DNA of 64,000 nucleotides from Marinicella meishanensis. Its GTDB lineage: Bacteria; Pseudomonadota; Gammaproteobacteria; Xanthomonadales; Marinicellaceae. Where the stretch lies: assembly GCF_019931145.1 (NCBI RefSeq), contig NZ_JAIOUV010000001.1, positions 310,001 through 374,000 on the forward strand. The letters are read 5' to 3'. A program made the position numbers and the translations under genes. Below, piece after piece: positions 46,925 through 55,972 of this stretch (the first letter of the stretch is position 1; each line of letters opens with the position of its first letter). Below the pieces are notes generated by a model, which did no database searches, was not told the origin of the DNA, and saw nothing but the letters and a program-made list of their open reading frames with translations.

Positions 46925-48658
46925 TCACTGCACGGTGATGGTTTGTTCAGCCAACACCAAACGTTTGCGGCCTTGCAACACATACCTGACTTTGTATTGA
47001 CCTGCTTGCTCAGGCATCGTCAACTGGCCTTGTCCGGGGTTTTGTTCGGTGTAAAAGTAGGTGATCTCACCATACAGGGTGTGGCGATCGGCCGGCATCA
47101 AGTCAACATAATCGCCCTGGCGGTTGGGGCCAGTCCATTGCACCTGAATGGTGCTGCCAGGCGCCGCCGTGCCGGGCAGCGCCAAAATGGCGGGCACCGC
47201 AGTGACGGTGATCGGCTCACTGGCCAACACCTGGCGGTCTTTTGATCCTTGCATCACAAAGCGAATTTGGTACTCACCGGGTTCCACAGGCATCAATAAT
47301 TCACCACTTTCCGGGTTGTGTTCTAAGTAAAAATAACTGATTTCACCGTAGGTGTGGGTGTACCCTTGTTTCACCACATCGATGTAGCCGCCTGCATTGT
47401 TTGGTCCGCTCCAATTGACCGTTATTTTGGCCGCCACTTCAGCCTGTGGTTGAAATGCCAAAGTCACCGCTGAGGCCTCAACTTCAACGGGAATGCGGTG
47501 CAGGATTTGGCGACCATCCGGCGCTTCCATTACATAGCGGACATCATATTTACCCGGTGCCGCGGGGGCATTGATGGTCCCAGTTGGACCCACATTGGTA
47601 TAGAAGTAGCCCAATTCACCATAGGTTCGCTGATCACCTCGTTTCACCAAATCAACATAGTCACCATTGCGGTTGGGGCCTTGCCAAGTGACCTCAAAGG
47701 CGCTGGCCGCAGCCACTTTCGCCGGTGCCAATAACGACACATCACTGTCAACCACTTGCATTGGGGCCCGGGCCAAAATGTGTTTTTGCTTGGGGCCCTG
47801 CCAAATGTAGCGCAGCTCGTATTCTCCCACTTGCCCCGGGGCCCTCAGTTGCGCCGGACTGCCGGTGTTGGCCCATTGATAAGCCAACTCACCATAGACC
47901 CGATCATCACCCACCGGCACCACATCAATGTAGTCCTGCTCTCCGGCAGGTCCCGTCCATTTGACGGCAAAACCGGCACCAATGACCACCGGCTCGCTGG
48001 GCGACAGCACCTCAGCCGTGGGCAACTCAACCGTGGCCACCGGTTCTTCAGCGGCCAACACCACCTGCTGCAGTGCCTGATTCAGGCTCTGGGCATCGGC
48101 GGCAGGAAGGTAACGGCCACCGGTGATGTCGGCCATGCAAGACAGTTGTTTGCCTTGGTCGGCACTCAAACCAAAGCCCACCACATGGGCGGTGAAATCA
48201 ACACCCAGTTGTTCCAATTCAGCCGCCACGGCACAAGGATCGCGGTCACAAGTTTCCACCCCATCGGTGATCAGCACCACCGTGGCTTGGTTCTCGGTGT
48301 ATTTCAAAGAATCTGCCGCCATCACCACCGCTTGGCTCAGCGGGGTTTTGCCTTTGGGTTGCAGTTGCTGAACTTGGGCGGCAATGGCCTGGGCGGTGCC
48401 CGCGGCCGGCTCGACCAAGGTTTCGATGTCCGCACAATCGCCTTTGCGTCGGTGTCCATAAGCCATCAAGCCCACCGTTTGCTCGGCGGCAAAGCCTTGG
48501 CTGATGGTGCTGACCGCATCGCGGGCGATTTCGATTTTGGTGACGCCGTCAATTTGTCCCCACATGGACCCTGAGGCGTCAAACACCAATATGGTGTCGG
48601 GGTTGGCCCAAACGGCCGGCGTGGCCATTGCCAGGCAACAGAAGGTGATTTTTTTCAT
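46925..48658 (-). CDS. Exported von Willebrand factor A protein with four tandem beta-domains
   Basis: Protein of 577 residues. After a signal peptide (about 1-19) comes a VWA domain (about 20-200) with MIDAS motif DASGSMWG and ITDGVETCDRDPC. Four repeats of about 90 residues follow, each with a pattern F-V-W-GPN--GDYVDLV then YGE--YFYT then G-Y--RYVMQG-R--LA. It is likely periplasmic or surface-bound and may bind a metal-dependent partner. The start at 48658 fits the signal peptide. Confidence 0.85.
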   Translation of the reverse strand: MKKITFCCLAMATPAVWANPDTILVFDASGSMWGQIDGVTKIEIARDAVSTISQGFAAEQTVGLMAYGHRRKGDCADIETLVEPAAGTAQAIAAQVQQLQPKGKTPLSQAVVMAADSLKYTENQATVVLITDGVETCDRDPCAVAAELEQLGVDFTAHVVGFGLSADQGKQLSCMADITGGRYLPAADAQSLNQALQQVVLAAEEPVATVELPTAEVLSPSEPVVIGAGFAVKWTGPAGEQDYIDVVPVGDDRVYGELAYQWANTGSPAQLRAPGQVGEYELRYIWQGPKQKHILARAPMQVVDSDVSLLAPAKVAAASAFEVTWQGPNRNGDYVDLVKRGDQRTYGELGYFYTNVGPTGTINAPAAPGKYDVRYVMEAPDGRQILHRIPVEVEASAVTLAFQPQAEVAAKITVNWSGPNNAGGYIDVVKQGYTHTYGEISYFYLEHNPESGELLMPVEPGEYQIRFVMQGSKDRQVLASEPITVTAVPAILALPGTAAPGSTIQVQWTGPNRQGDYVDLMPADRHTLYGEITYFYTEQNPGQGQLTMPEQAGQYKVRYVLQGRKRLVLAEQTITVQ

Positions 48659-48894
48659 GGCATTGATCTCTGAATTGAAAGGCCACCATTGTGTCGCAAC
48701 CGCCACCGATTCTCAACCGCCGGTGCGGCAAATGTGCGACAGGGCGCACTCCCAAACAGCGCCTGGTTCAAGTGGGGTTCAGTTTGCGCAGAACGTCTGC
48801 CAACAAGCCTGCTCAAACATCTTTTTGACTATTGTCAAACTCCTCAATTAACGGTTTTTTTACAATGCAGTTTTCACAACCAATGAGACCTATC

Positions 48895-49563
48895 ATGAAA
48901 AAAATTCTGACCACCGCTTTGGCCCTGATGAGCTTGAATACCTTCGCTGTTGAACAAGGTGATTGGCTGTTGCACCTGCGGGTGATCAACGTCGGACCGA
49001 ATGACGACAGTTCAGTGATTCGGGTGGATGGTACCGGCGTGGCCGGCACCGGCGTAAGGGTGGACGAAGGGCAGTCGCTGGACATCTCTTTGGGCTACAT
49101 GTTCACCGACAAATGGGCGGTTGAACTGTTGGCGGACTTGAGCTCCAAACACGATGTGTCCGCCTATGGCCTGTCCAGCTTGGGCGTACCCGATGGCACC
49201 GACGTGGTGGAAGTCAACACCCTGCCACCCACCTTGTTCTTGCAATATCAATTCAACCCCACTGGCGACATCCGGCCTTATGCCGGGGTGGGTCTGAATT
49301 TCACCACCTTCTTGAATGACGAATTGACACCCGCGGCCAAAGAAGTGTTGGGTGCCAGCAACCTGAGCCTGGATAATTCGGTTGGATTGGCTGCCCAATT
49401 CGGCATTGATTGGGCCTTACAGAATAACTGGTCATTCAACATCGATGTGAAATACGCCAACATCGAAACCGAAGCCACTTTTGACACCGCCATCGGCCGG
49501 GCTTCGGTGGATGTGGACATCAACCCCATCGTGTTTGGCATTGGCTTCGGCAAAACATTCTGA
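48895..49563 (+). CDS. ompW: OmpW-family outer-membrane protein
   Basis: Small eight-stranded barrel of 222 residues with signal peptide MKKILTTALALMSLNTFA. The OmpW features are GDWLLHLRVINVGPND near the start, the LPPTLFLQYQF and RPYAGVGLNFT strands, and the terminal Phe in FGIGFGKTF. Such proteins are thought to pass small hydrophobic molecules. The start at 48895 is chosen for the signal peptide. A terminator follows. Confidence 0.93.
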   Translation: MKKILTTALALMSLNTFAVEQGDWLLHLRVINVGPNDDSSVIRVDGTGVAGTGVRVDEGQSLDISLGYMFTDKWAVELLADLSSKHDVSAYGLSSLGVPDGTDVVEVNTLPPTLFLQYQFNPTGDIRPYAGVGLNFTTFLNDELTPAAKEVLGASNLSLDNSVGLAAQFGIDWALQNNWSFNIDVKYANIETEATFDTAIGRASVDVDINPIVFGIGFGKTF

Positions 49564-49591
49564 TCAACACACTCCCTTTATTTTTGTGCTT

Positions 49592-49616
49592 GGGCCCACC
49601 TTTGGGCCCTTTTTTT
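49592..49616 (+). terminator. Rho-independent terminator of ompW
   Basis: GGGCCC (49592-49597) pairs with GGGCCC (49604-49609) around a 6-base loop, followed by a T-run to 49616. Confidence 0.8.
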
Positions 49617-49626
49617 GGCCCTTTTA

Positions 49627-49640
49627 TGACCAATTGGTCA
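49627..49640. promoter_or_regulatory. TetR-type operator O1
   Basis: Perfect palindrome TGACCAATTGGTCA. Its centre is 32 bases, about three helical turns, from O2, which would suit cooperative binding. Confidence 0.8.
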
Positions 49641-49657
49641 AATAATTGATTTTTTTG

Positions 49658-49686
49658 TTGACCGAGCGGTCATAAATCAATACAAT
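49658..49686 (+). promoter_or_regulatory. tetR promoter overlapping operator O2
   Basis: TTGACC (49658-49663), 17 bases, TACAAT (49681-49686). The -35 box is the left arm of O2. The start site would be near 49693, right at the ATG 49694, implying a leaderless or near-leaderless mRNA. Confidence 0.6.
49659..49672. promoter_or_regulatory. TetR-type operator O2
   Basis: TGACCGAGCGGTCA, the same GACC-N4-GGTC form as O1 and O3. It covers the putative tetR -35 box. Confidence 0.8.
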
Positions 49687-49693
49687 GCCCATC

Positions 49694-50296
49694 ATGACAG
49701 TAGGCAGACCGCGCAAAATTGATCCAGACATCATCCTTGAGAACGCCATGCAGGTGTTCTGGGAAAAAGGCTATGAAGGCAGCAGCATGGCTGACATCAT
49801 GCGCGCCACTGGTATGCACAAAGGCAGTCTGTATCAAACCTTTGGCGACAAAAAATCTTTGTTCATGGCCGCTTTGGAGCGGTATTTGGACGGCATGTTT
49901 GTCGAACAACAACAAATCATCAAAACCCATGACGACCCGACCGCTGCCATCCGAGCGGTGTTGTTTCACTTGTTGGAATACGCCCACATCAACGACCAGG
50001 GCGGGCAACAACAACGCGGTTGTATGGCGGTGAATTCCTTGGTAGACAGCGCCCCATACGACGATGACATCTGTCAGTTGTTGGAACAAAAGAAACAACG
50101 CATGATTGGTTCCATGGTGCAAGTGATTGAACAAATCCAAGCTGCCAACCCGCAACAGCTGACCCGTCCGGTGGAGGTGGTCACTGCCCTGATTGGGGTG
50201 GCCATGGAAGGTTTGAGCATCGAGATGAAAAACAACATGGATCCGGATATGGCCAAAGCCGTGCTGGATCAACAGTTACAATTACTGGGCATCTGA
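49694..50296 (+). CDS. TetR-family transcriptional repressor
   Basis: Regulator of 200 residues. N-terminal helix-turn-helix: GRPRKIDPDIILENAMQVF, then ADIMRATGMHKGSLYQTFGDKKSLF at about 30-55. The C-terminal ligand-binding half includes RGCMAVNS. It likely represses itself and the transporter gene downstream through three matching palindromes (49627, 49659, 50315). I prefer ATG 49694 over ATG 49685, since the latter overlaps the -10 box. Confidence 0.9.
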   Translation: MTVGRPRKIDPDIILENAMQVFWEKGYEGSSMADIMRATGMHKGSLYQTFGDKKSLFMAALERYLDGMFVEQQQIIKTHDDPTAAIRAVLFHLLEYAHINDQGGQQQRGCMAVNSLVDSAPYDDDICQLLEQKKQRMIGSMVQVIEQIQAANPQQLTRPVEVVTALIGVAMEGLSIEMKNNMDPDMAKAVLDQQLQLLGI

Positions 50297-50314
50297 TTTT
50301 TTTTGCCTATTTTT

Positions 50315-50328
50315 TGACCGATTGGTCA
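50315..50328. promoter_or_regulatory. TetR-type operator O3 before the transporter gene
   Basis: TGACCGATTGGTCA, one arm like O2 and one like O1. TTGACC (50314-50319) again overlaps it and would be a -35 box, with a weak TACACA at 50337-50342. Confidence 0.78.
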
Positions 50329-50356
50329 TAAACAACTACACAAAAAGAGGTATCAC

Positions 50357-53300
50357 ATGAGCCGTTATTTCCAAGCCATTGATCGATTTGCCAGCCAACT
50401 GGCCCAATTCACCACCAGCCACCGCTTGTGGGTCCTCATGATCAGCCTGATGCTGGTGATGTTGGCCGGTTCAGGCGGCCGCTTTTTGGATTTCTCCACC
50501 GATTACCGCGACTTCTTTTCGGAGTCCAACCCTGAATTGCAAGCCTTTGATGACTTGCAAAACACCTACAGCAAAAACGACAACATCCTGTTTGTGTTGA
50601 AACCCAAGTCCCAGCAGGTGTTCAGCAACGACACTTTGGCGGCGGTGGAATGGTTGACCGAAGCTTCCTGGCAGATCCCCTACACCCAGCGGGTCGATTC
50701 ATTGTCCAACTTCCAACACACCCGCGGGGTGGATGACGATTTGATCGTGGAAGACTTGGTGACCGACGCCCGCAGTCTGAGCGCTGAACAACTGGACGCC
50801 ATCGAACAGGTGGCGCTGCACGAACCCCTGATCCATCGGCAACTGGTCAACGACAACCAACAACTCACGGCGGTGGTGGTGACCTTGAACTTCCCCCAAC
50901 AAAATGTCCAAGAGGTGCCCGAAGCGGTGGCCGAAGCGCGGAGCTTGAAAGCCCAACTGCTGGAACAGCATCCCGAAATGGACGTGTACATCAGTGGTGT
51001 GGCCATGTTGAACAACGCCTTTGCCGAAGCCGGATTTGGTGACATGGGCAGCTTGGTGCCGCTGATGTTTTTGGTGATCATGCTGATGACCTGGGTCATC
51101 ATGCGCTCATTCACCGCCACCCTGGCCACCTTGGTGGTGGTGATGCTGTCGTCCATGTTTGCCATGGGACTGGCCGGCTATTTTGGCATCAAACTGACCC
51201 CGATCGCCGGTTCTGCGCCGACCATCATCTTGACTTTGGCGATTGCCGACTCTTTGCACATCTTGATCACTTTGAAGAATTTGATGCGCGACGGCATGGA
51301 AAAATCACGAGCCATCATCGAAGCCGTGCGGGTCAATTTCTTGCCCGTTACCATCACCTCACTGACCACCATCATCGGCTTTTTGGCCTTGAATTTTTCA
51401 GATTCACCGCCGTTTTGGCATTTGGGCAACATCACCGCGATGGGCATTTTCGCAGCGTGGATCTTGTCCTTGACTTTGTTGCCGGTGTTGATCAGCTGGC
51501 TGCCTTTTCGGGTCAAACCACGGGCGGCTGACGACTTGACCCTGATGGATCGTTTGGGCCAGTTTGTGGTGCGTTACCCCAAACAATTGATCGCCGTGCT
51601 GGGCTTATCGACCCTGATCCTGATCAGCTTCATTCCACGCATTGAATTGAATGACCAATGGTCCGAATACTTTGATGATTCGATCCAATTCAGACAAGAC
51701 ACCGACGAAGTGGTCAAACATTTTGGCATTTATCCAGTGGAGTTTTCACTGCCAGCCAAAGGCCCCAATCAAATTGCCGATCCCGAATACCTGGCGCACT
51801 TGGAACGTTTCAGTGAATACCTCAAGCAACAAGAGCATGTGACCCATGTGTACGCCTTTTCCGACATCATCAAGCGCTTGAACAAGAACTTACACGCCGA
51901 TGACCCGGACCATTATGCCATCCCTGACAACCATGAATTGGCCGCTCAATACCTGTTGTTGTATGAGATGTCTTTGCCGTTCGGTCTGGATTTGAACGAC
52001 CGCGTGAACATCGACAAATCAGCCACGCGGGTCACCGCCACATTGGCCAACACCTCCACCGCTCAGACCAAAATCATGCTGGAAAACGCCCAACAGTGGA
52101 TCCAAACCAACTTGCCTGACTACATGCACGCGACCTTACCCACCAGTGCCCAAGTGATGTTCACCTACATCGCCGAACGCAACGTCTTCAACATGGTTGG
52201 CGGCACCGTCGGCGCCATCGTGCTGATCTCGCTGATCTTGATGGTGTCATTGATGAGTTGGCGCCTGGGCTTGTTGAGTCTGATCCCCAATGGCTTGCCC
52301 ATCTTGGCCACCTTTGGCACCTGGGCTCTGTTGGTGGGCGAAGTGGGCTTTTCGGTGGCCACCGTGGCTTCCATTTCACTGGGCATCATTGTTGATGACA
52401 CGGTGCATTTTCTGTCCAAGTATGTGCGGGCGCGGAATGAAAAAGGCCTGGATGCCGCCGCCTCAGTCCAATATGCCTATCGCAATGTGGGTCTGGCCAT
52501 TTTGGTCAACACCGCGATCCTCACCGTGGGCTTTTTGGTGCTGACCACATCGTCATTCAAAATCAATTTCGACATGGGCATGCTGACCGCCATCGCCATT
52601 GTCTTTGCTTTGTTGCTGGATTTCTTGCTGTTACCGGCTTTGCTGGTCTTTTTTGATCGCAAACCGGCCACCCAACCATCTGTTAACCCCTCTGGAGGAA
52701 CCCCCATGAAACCCGTAAAAACCGCTGCCGCCATGGCCGCCGTGCTGCTGTTCAGCAGCTTCGGCTCGGTCGCCGCGCAAGACCTCAACCTGGAAAGTGC
52801 CGATCCGGTGCTCAAAGGCCACGCCATTTCGGCCCGTTCGGACCGCTCAGATCGCGGCTTTGCCGACAGTGAAGTGGACGTCACCATGGTGTTGAAGAAC
52901 GCCGCCGGGCAGGAAACCGCCCGCTCCATGACCTTCACCACCTTGGAAGTCGCTGATGAAGACCTTGGCGACAAAAGCCTGGTGCTGTTCAACACCCCCA
53001 AAGACGTCGAGGGCACGGCATTGTTGTCCCACGCCAAGATGGTCAAACCCGATGACCAATGGTTGTTCTTGCCGGCCTTGAAACGGGTCAAACGCATTTC
53101 GTCGAAAAACAAATCAGGCCCTTTTGTGGGATCGGAGTTTGCCTTTGAAGACTTCACCGCCACCGAGTTGAACAAATATGATTACCTGTGGTTGCGCACC
53201 GAAGCCTGTGGCGATTTGGTCTGTGACGTGGTGCAACGCACACCCCGCTATGAGCATTCGGGCTACACCAAACAAATCGCCTGGATCGACCAAACCGATC

Positions 53301-53521
53301 ACCAACTGCGCCAAGTCGAATTTTATGACCGCCGCGACAGCCTGTTGAAAACCCTCACGCTCAGCGATTACCGCAGTTACGATGGCATTTGGCGCAGCCA
53401 CCGCCTGTCGATGTTGAACCACACCAATGGCAAAAGCACCGATTTGCACTATGGTGACTACACCTTCAAGGTCGGCTTGGGTGACCATGATTTTGTCAAA
53501 GGCAAACTGACCGAACTTTAA
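50357..53521 (+). CDS. RND/MMPL transporter fused in frame to a LolA-like outer-membrane lipoprotein-sorting protein
   Basis: Predicted product of 1054 residues. Residues 1-783 form an RND/MMPL exporter: a first helix at about 22-40, a periplasmic loop, a 5-helix bundle (about 225-390), a second loop, and a last helix bundle (about 615-760) with the SLGIIVDDTVHFLSKY motif. From Met 784 (base 52706) the sequence is a complete second protein: signal peptide KPVKTAAAMAAVLLFSSFG... and a LolA/LppX-type fold (KRVKRISSKNKSGPFVGSEFAFEDF). GGAGG lies just before that Met. No stop lies between the two. It may be translated as one chain and also from the inner start. Confidence 0.85.
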   Translation: MSRYFQAIDRFASQLAQFTTSHRLWVLMISLMLVMLAGSGGRFLDFSTDYRDFFSESNPELQAFDDLQNTYSKNDNILFVLKPKSQQVFSNDTLAAVEWLTEASWQIPYTQRVDSLSNFQHTRGVDDDLIVEDLVTDARSLSAEQLDAIEQVALHEPLIHRQLVNDNQQLTAVVVTLNFPQQNVQEVPEAVAEARSLKAQLLEQHPEMDVYISGVAMLNNAFAEAGFGDMGSLVPLMFLVIMLMTWVIMRSFTATLATLVVVMLSSMFAMGLAGYFGIKLTPIAGSAPTIILTLAIADSLHILITLKNLMRDGMEKSRAIIEAVRVNFLPVTITSLTTIIGFLALNFSDSPPFWHLGNITAMGIFAAWILSLTLLPVLISWLPFRVKPRAADDLTLMDRLGQFVVRYPKQLIAVLGLSTLILISFIPRIELNDQWSEYFDDSIQFRQDTDEVVKHFGIYPVEFSLPAKGPNQIADPEYLAHLERFSEYLKQQEHVTHVYAFSDIIKRLNKNLHADDPDHYAIPDNHELAAQYLLLYEMSLPFGLDLNDRVNIDKSATRVTATLANTSTAQTKIMLENAQQWIQTNLPDYMHATLPTSAQVMFTYIAERNVFNMVGGTVGAIVLISLILMVSLMSWRLGLLSLIPNGLPILATFGTWALLVGEVGFSVATVASISLGIIVDDTVHFLSKYVRARNEKGLDAAASVQYAYRNVGLAILVNTAILTVGFLVLTTSSFKINFDMGMLTAIAIVFALLLDFLLLPALLVFFDRKPATQPSVNPSGGTPMKPVKTAAAMAAVLLFSSFGSVAAQDLNLESADPVLKGHAISARSDRSDRGFADSEVDVTMVLKNAAGQETARSMTFTTLEVADEDLGDKSLVLFNTPKDVEGTALLSHAKMVKPDDQWLFLPALKRVKRISSKNKSGPFVGSEFAFEDFTATELNKYDYLWLRTEACGDLVCDVVQRTPRYEHSGYTKQIAWIDQTDHQLRQVEFYDRRDSLLKTLTLSDYRSYDGIWRSHRLSMLNHTNGKSTDLHYGDYTFKVGLGDHDFVKGKLTEL

Positions 53522-53536
53522 TTCATCCTTTTTGTA

Positions 53537-54787
53537 ATGAAAACCATGTCACTCCGATCCAATACCCACAGGGAATCACTCTTGGGATTTTATCCCTCTC
53601 CAAGAGTGGGCTTGATGTTGATCTTACTCACGCTCAGCTGTGTCCTCCCTGCACAGTCCGAGGAAGTTGATTTCTCGATTGATATTGGCCTGGAAACCAG
53701 GGGGTTCTTCGCGGACCCCTTGCTTTCTATCCAGGACCACGAATTCAATGCCTCTGTGTCGGTGCTGCCTGCATGGCAATGGCGCTCGGCAGACCGCAAA
53801 CACCGCTTCAATGCCGCGATTTTCATGCGCTGGGACCAACAAGATGATGAACGCAGCCACCTGGATGTGCGGGAGTTGTATTGGTCCTACAGTGATCGGG
53901 CATGGACCACCACGGTGGGTATCAACAAAGTGTTCTGGGGTGTCACCGAGTCGGTGCACCTGGTCGACGTGATCAACCAAACCGATTTGGTTGAGGACTT
54001 GGATCAAGAAGACAAACTCGGCCAACCCATGCTGCAAATCAGTCGCCAACAAAACTGGGGGCGGTTGGATTTGTTCGTCTTACCGCATTTTCGTGAACGG
54101 ACTTTCCCTGGTGCCAAGGGCCGTTTTGGCTTCGGGGTGCCAATCAGCGATGAGGCACTTTACGAATCTTCGGCCGAACAATCCCACACCGATGTGGCCT
54201 TGCGGTATTCGCACTATTTTGGTGACTTGGATGTCGGCTTGTATGGCTTTGTCGGCACCAACCGCGAACCCTTGTTGCTGCCCAGCGATGACGGCAGTCA
54301 ATGGCAGCCTTATTACCAACAAATGAATCAGTTGGGGGTGGATTTACAATACACCACCGACGCCTGGCTGTGGAAACTGGAAGCCATCTTTCGCGACACC
54401 GAAACCGATCAATTTTGGGCCGCGGTGGGCGGTTTTGAATACACCTTCTACCAGATCAACGACGGCGCAGCCGACTTGGGGGTGCTGCTCGAATACCAAT
54501 TCGATGACCGGGATCTGACCAGCGCCCCGACGCTGGCCGACAATGACTTATTTTTGGCCGCCCGTTGGGCCTTGAATGATGCCAAGGACAGCAGCGTGTT
54601 GGGCGGCTTCAGTCACGACCTCGACACCGGTTCCACCTTCATCAACATCGAAGCCGAAACCCGCCTGACCGATCACCTAACGGCTGACTTGCGGGTGCGG
54701 CTGTTCACCAACACCGACCCTGCAGACCCGGCCTTTGTGTTCAGTCGCAATGATTATGTGCAGCTGGGCCTGAATTGGTTTTTTTGA
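53537..54787 (+). CDS. Outer-membrane beta-barrel protein of the transporter locus
   Basis: Protein of 416 residues with a signal peptide (hydrophobic core LMLILLTLSCVLPAQS at about 26-41, with an unusually long N-region; a Met at 53615 could be the true start). It has many amphipathic strands with aromatic ends and a terminal Phe (LGLNWFF). It resembles DUF1302-like barrels that accompany RND and DUF1329/LolA-type proteins in other gammaproteobacteria. It follows the fusion gene by 15 bases, so it is likely in the same operon and forms the outer-membrane partner. Confidence 0.8.
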   Translation: MKTMSLRSNTHRESLLGFYPSPRVGLMLILLTLSCVLPAQSEEVDFSIDIGLETRGFFADPLLSIQDHEFNASVSVLPAWQWRSADRKHRFNAAIFMRWDQQDDERSHLDVRELYWSYSDRAWTTTVGINKVFWGVTESVHLVDVINQTDLVEDLDQEDKLGQPMLQISRQQNWGRLDLFVLPHFRERTFPGAKGRFGFGVPISDEALYESSAEQSHTDVALRYSHYFGDLDVGLYGFVGTNREPLLLPSDDGSQWQPYYQQMNQLGVDLQYTTDAWLWKLEAIFRDTETDQFWAAVGGFEYTFYQINDGAADLGVLLEYQFDDRDLTSAPTLADNDLFLAARWALNDAKDSSVLGGFSHDLDTGSTFINIEAETRLTDHLTADLRVRLFTNTDPADPAFVFSRNDYVQLGLNWFF

Positions 54788-55041
54788 CGCGATCAAGACA
54801 CCACCAGGCTTTTTTTCAAGACGGTTGTCACGTTCAAGACCAGGTTCTCAAAATATATTGAATTTTTATATGGTTTCTTTTGAAACTAATAATATACAAC
54901 AATATCAACAACATACACGTTGTTTATTTTTAACGTTAACGAAATGTTAACTTTTTTCAACGGCTTTTATTTTTGATTTGCTAAATTAGTGGCCATCGCA
55001 TCACTCGGTGCGTGTTTATTAATAACTTTCAGGAGATTATT
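54788..55041. other. AT-rich upstream region of the BON gene
   Basis: A very AT-rich stretch (about 54840-55000) with the palindrome-rich segment TTAACGTTAACGAAATGTTAAC near 54931-54952. It probably holds the BON gene promoter and regulatory sites. No gene is seen. An AGGAG at 55031-55035 serves the BON gene. Confidence 0.45.
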
Positions 55042-55665
55042 ATGAAAACGAAAACAGACAAGTTATCAAAAGCCATTAAATCTACATTTTTAGCCGCGAC
55101 TCTTGCTGTTTCATCCATGGCCACCGCAGGTGGTAATGACCAATACACCACTGATGAAAAGTTGAGAGACGCCTGGTTGGACGGTAAAGTCGAAACCGCG
55201 CTGTTGATCAACCGCCACTTGAACAATTTCACCATCGACACCGATGTGAAAAACAATGTGGCCTATTTATCAGGTACGGTGAATTCAGAAGTTGACCGCG
55301 AATTGGCGGCAGAGATTGCCCGTTCAATTGAAGGCGTGACTTCGGTGGACAATGACATCATCGTGAAAAAGCCTGAAGAGGCCACTGACGCTTTGCATGT
55401 CACCCATGAGCATGAGTCGGTTAAAACCAGAAGCTTTGGCACCTGGTACGACGATGCCACCACCACTGCATCCATTAAATCAGAATTGTTGTTTAATGAC
55501 GACACATCAGGTTTAGATGTGAATGTTGACACTGCTTTTGGGGTGGTTACCTTGAACGGTGTTGTAGAAACTGCCGCTGAAAAAGACTTGATTGAGCAGA
55601 TCGCGGAAAACACGCCTGGCGTGAAACAAGTGAACAGCGAAATCGAAGTTGACAGCAACTCATAA
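55042..55665 (+). CDS. Periplasmic double-BON-domain protein (OsmY-like)
   Basis: Protein of 207 residues with signal peptide (about 1-27). Two BON domains cover about 45-110 (TDVKNNVAYLSGTVNSEVDRELAAEIAR) and 140-205 (VDTAFGVVTLNGVVETAAEKDLIEQIAE). BON domains bind lipid surfaces and occur in envelope stress proteins such as OsmY. A strong ribosome-binding site precedes it. DUF1328 follows on the same strand. Confidence 0.9.
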   Translation: MKTKTDKLSKAIKSTFLAATLAVSSMATAGGNDQYTTDEKLRDAWLDGKVETALLINRHLNNFTIDTDVKNNVAYLSGTVNSEVDRELAAEIARSIEGVTSVDNDIIVKKPEEATDALHVTHEHESVKTRSFGTWYDDATTTASIKSELLFNDDTSGLDVNVDTAFGVVTLNGVVETAAEKDLIEQIAENTPGVKQVNSEIEVDSNS

Positions 55666-55753
55666 GCAGTCCATTCATGATCGGTGCGGGGCTGAGGTCC
55701 CGCACTTAGATTCTGATTTGATCCTTCACATCTGAACAACACGAGGTTTTATT

Positions 55754-55912
55754 ATGTTAAATTGGGCACTGATCTTTTTAGTCATCGCTTTGGTTGCAGC
55801 CATCTTTGGTTTTGGCGGCATCGCCGGCACCGCTGCAGGCATTGCGAAAATCATTTTCTTTGTCTTTCTGGTCCTGATGATTTTGTCTTTTGCCAGACAT
55901 GTCCTCAGCTAG
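55754..55912 (+). CDS. DUF1328 small membrane protein (YtjA-like)
   Basis: Protein of 52 residues with two membrane helices ([19 protein letters not shown] and [19 protein letters not shown]) joined by a glycine-rich turn GGIAGTAAG. This is the DUF1328/YtjA family, often next to BON or CsbD stress genes. A GAGG lies upstream, and an intrinsic terminator follows. Confidence 0.92.
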   Translation: MLNWALIFLVIALVAAIFGFGGIAGTAAGIAKIIFFVFLVLMILSFARHVLS

Positions 55913-55935
55913 ATAACGGCAACAGCCTGAACATA

Positions 55936-55961
55936 AAACCTCACAATCGTGGGGTTTTTTT
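55936..55961 (+). terminator. Rho-independent terminator after DUF1328
   Basis: AAACCTCAC / GTGGGGTTT stem with an AATC loop and a T-run to about 55961. Confidence 0.85.
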
Positions 55962-55972
55962 GTGCCAACAGT

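Noticed and set aside
48825-48866. Promoter for ompW from TTGACT or TTGTCA with TACAAT
   Set aside because: Spacings of 23 and 30 bases are outside the usual 16-18 range.
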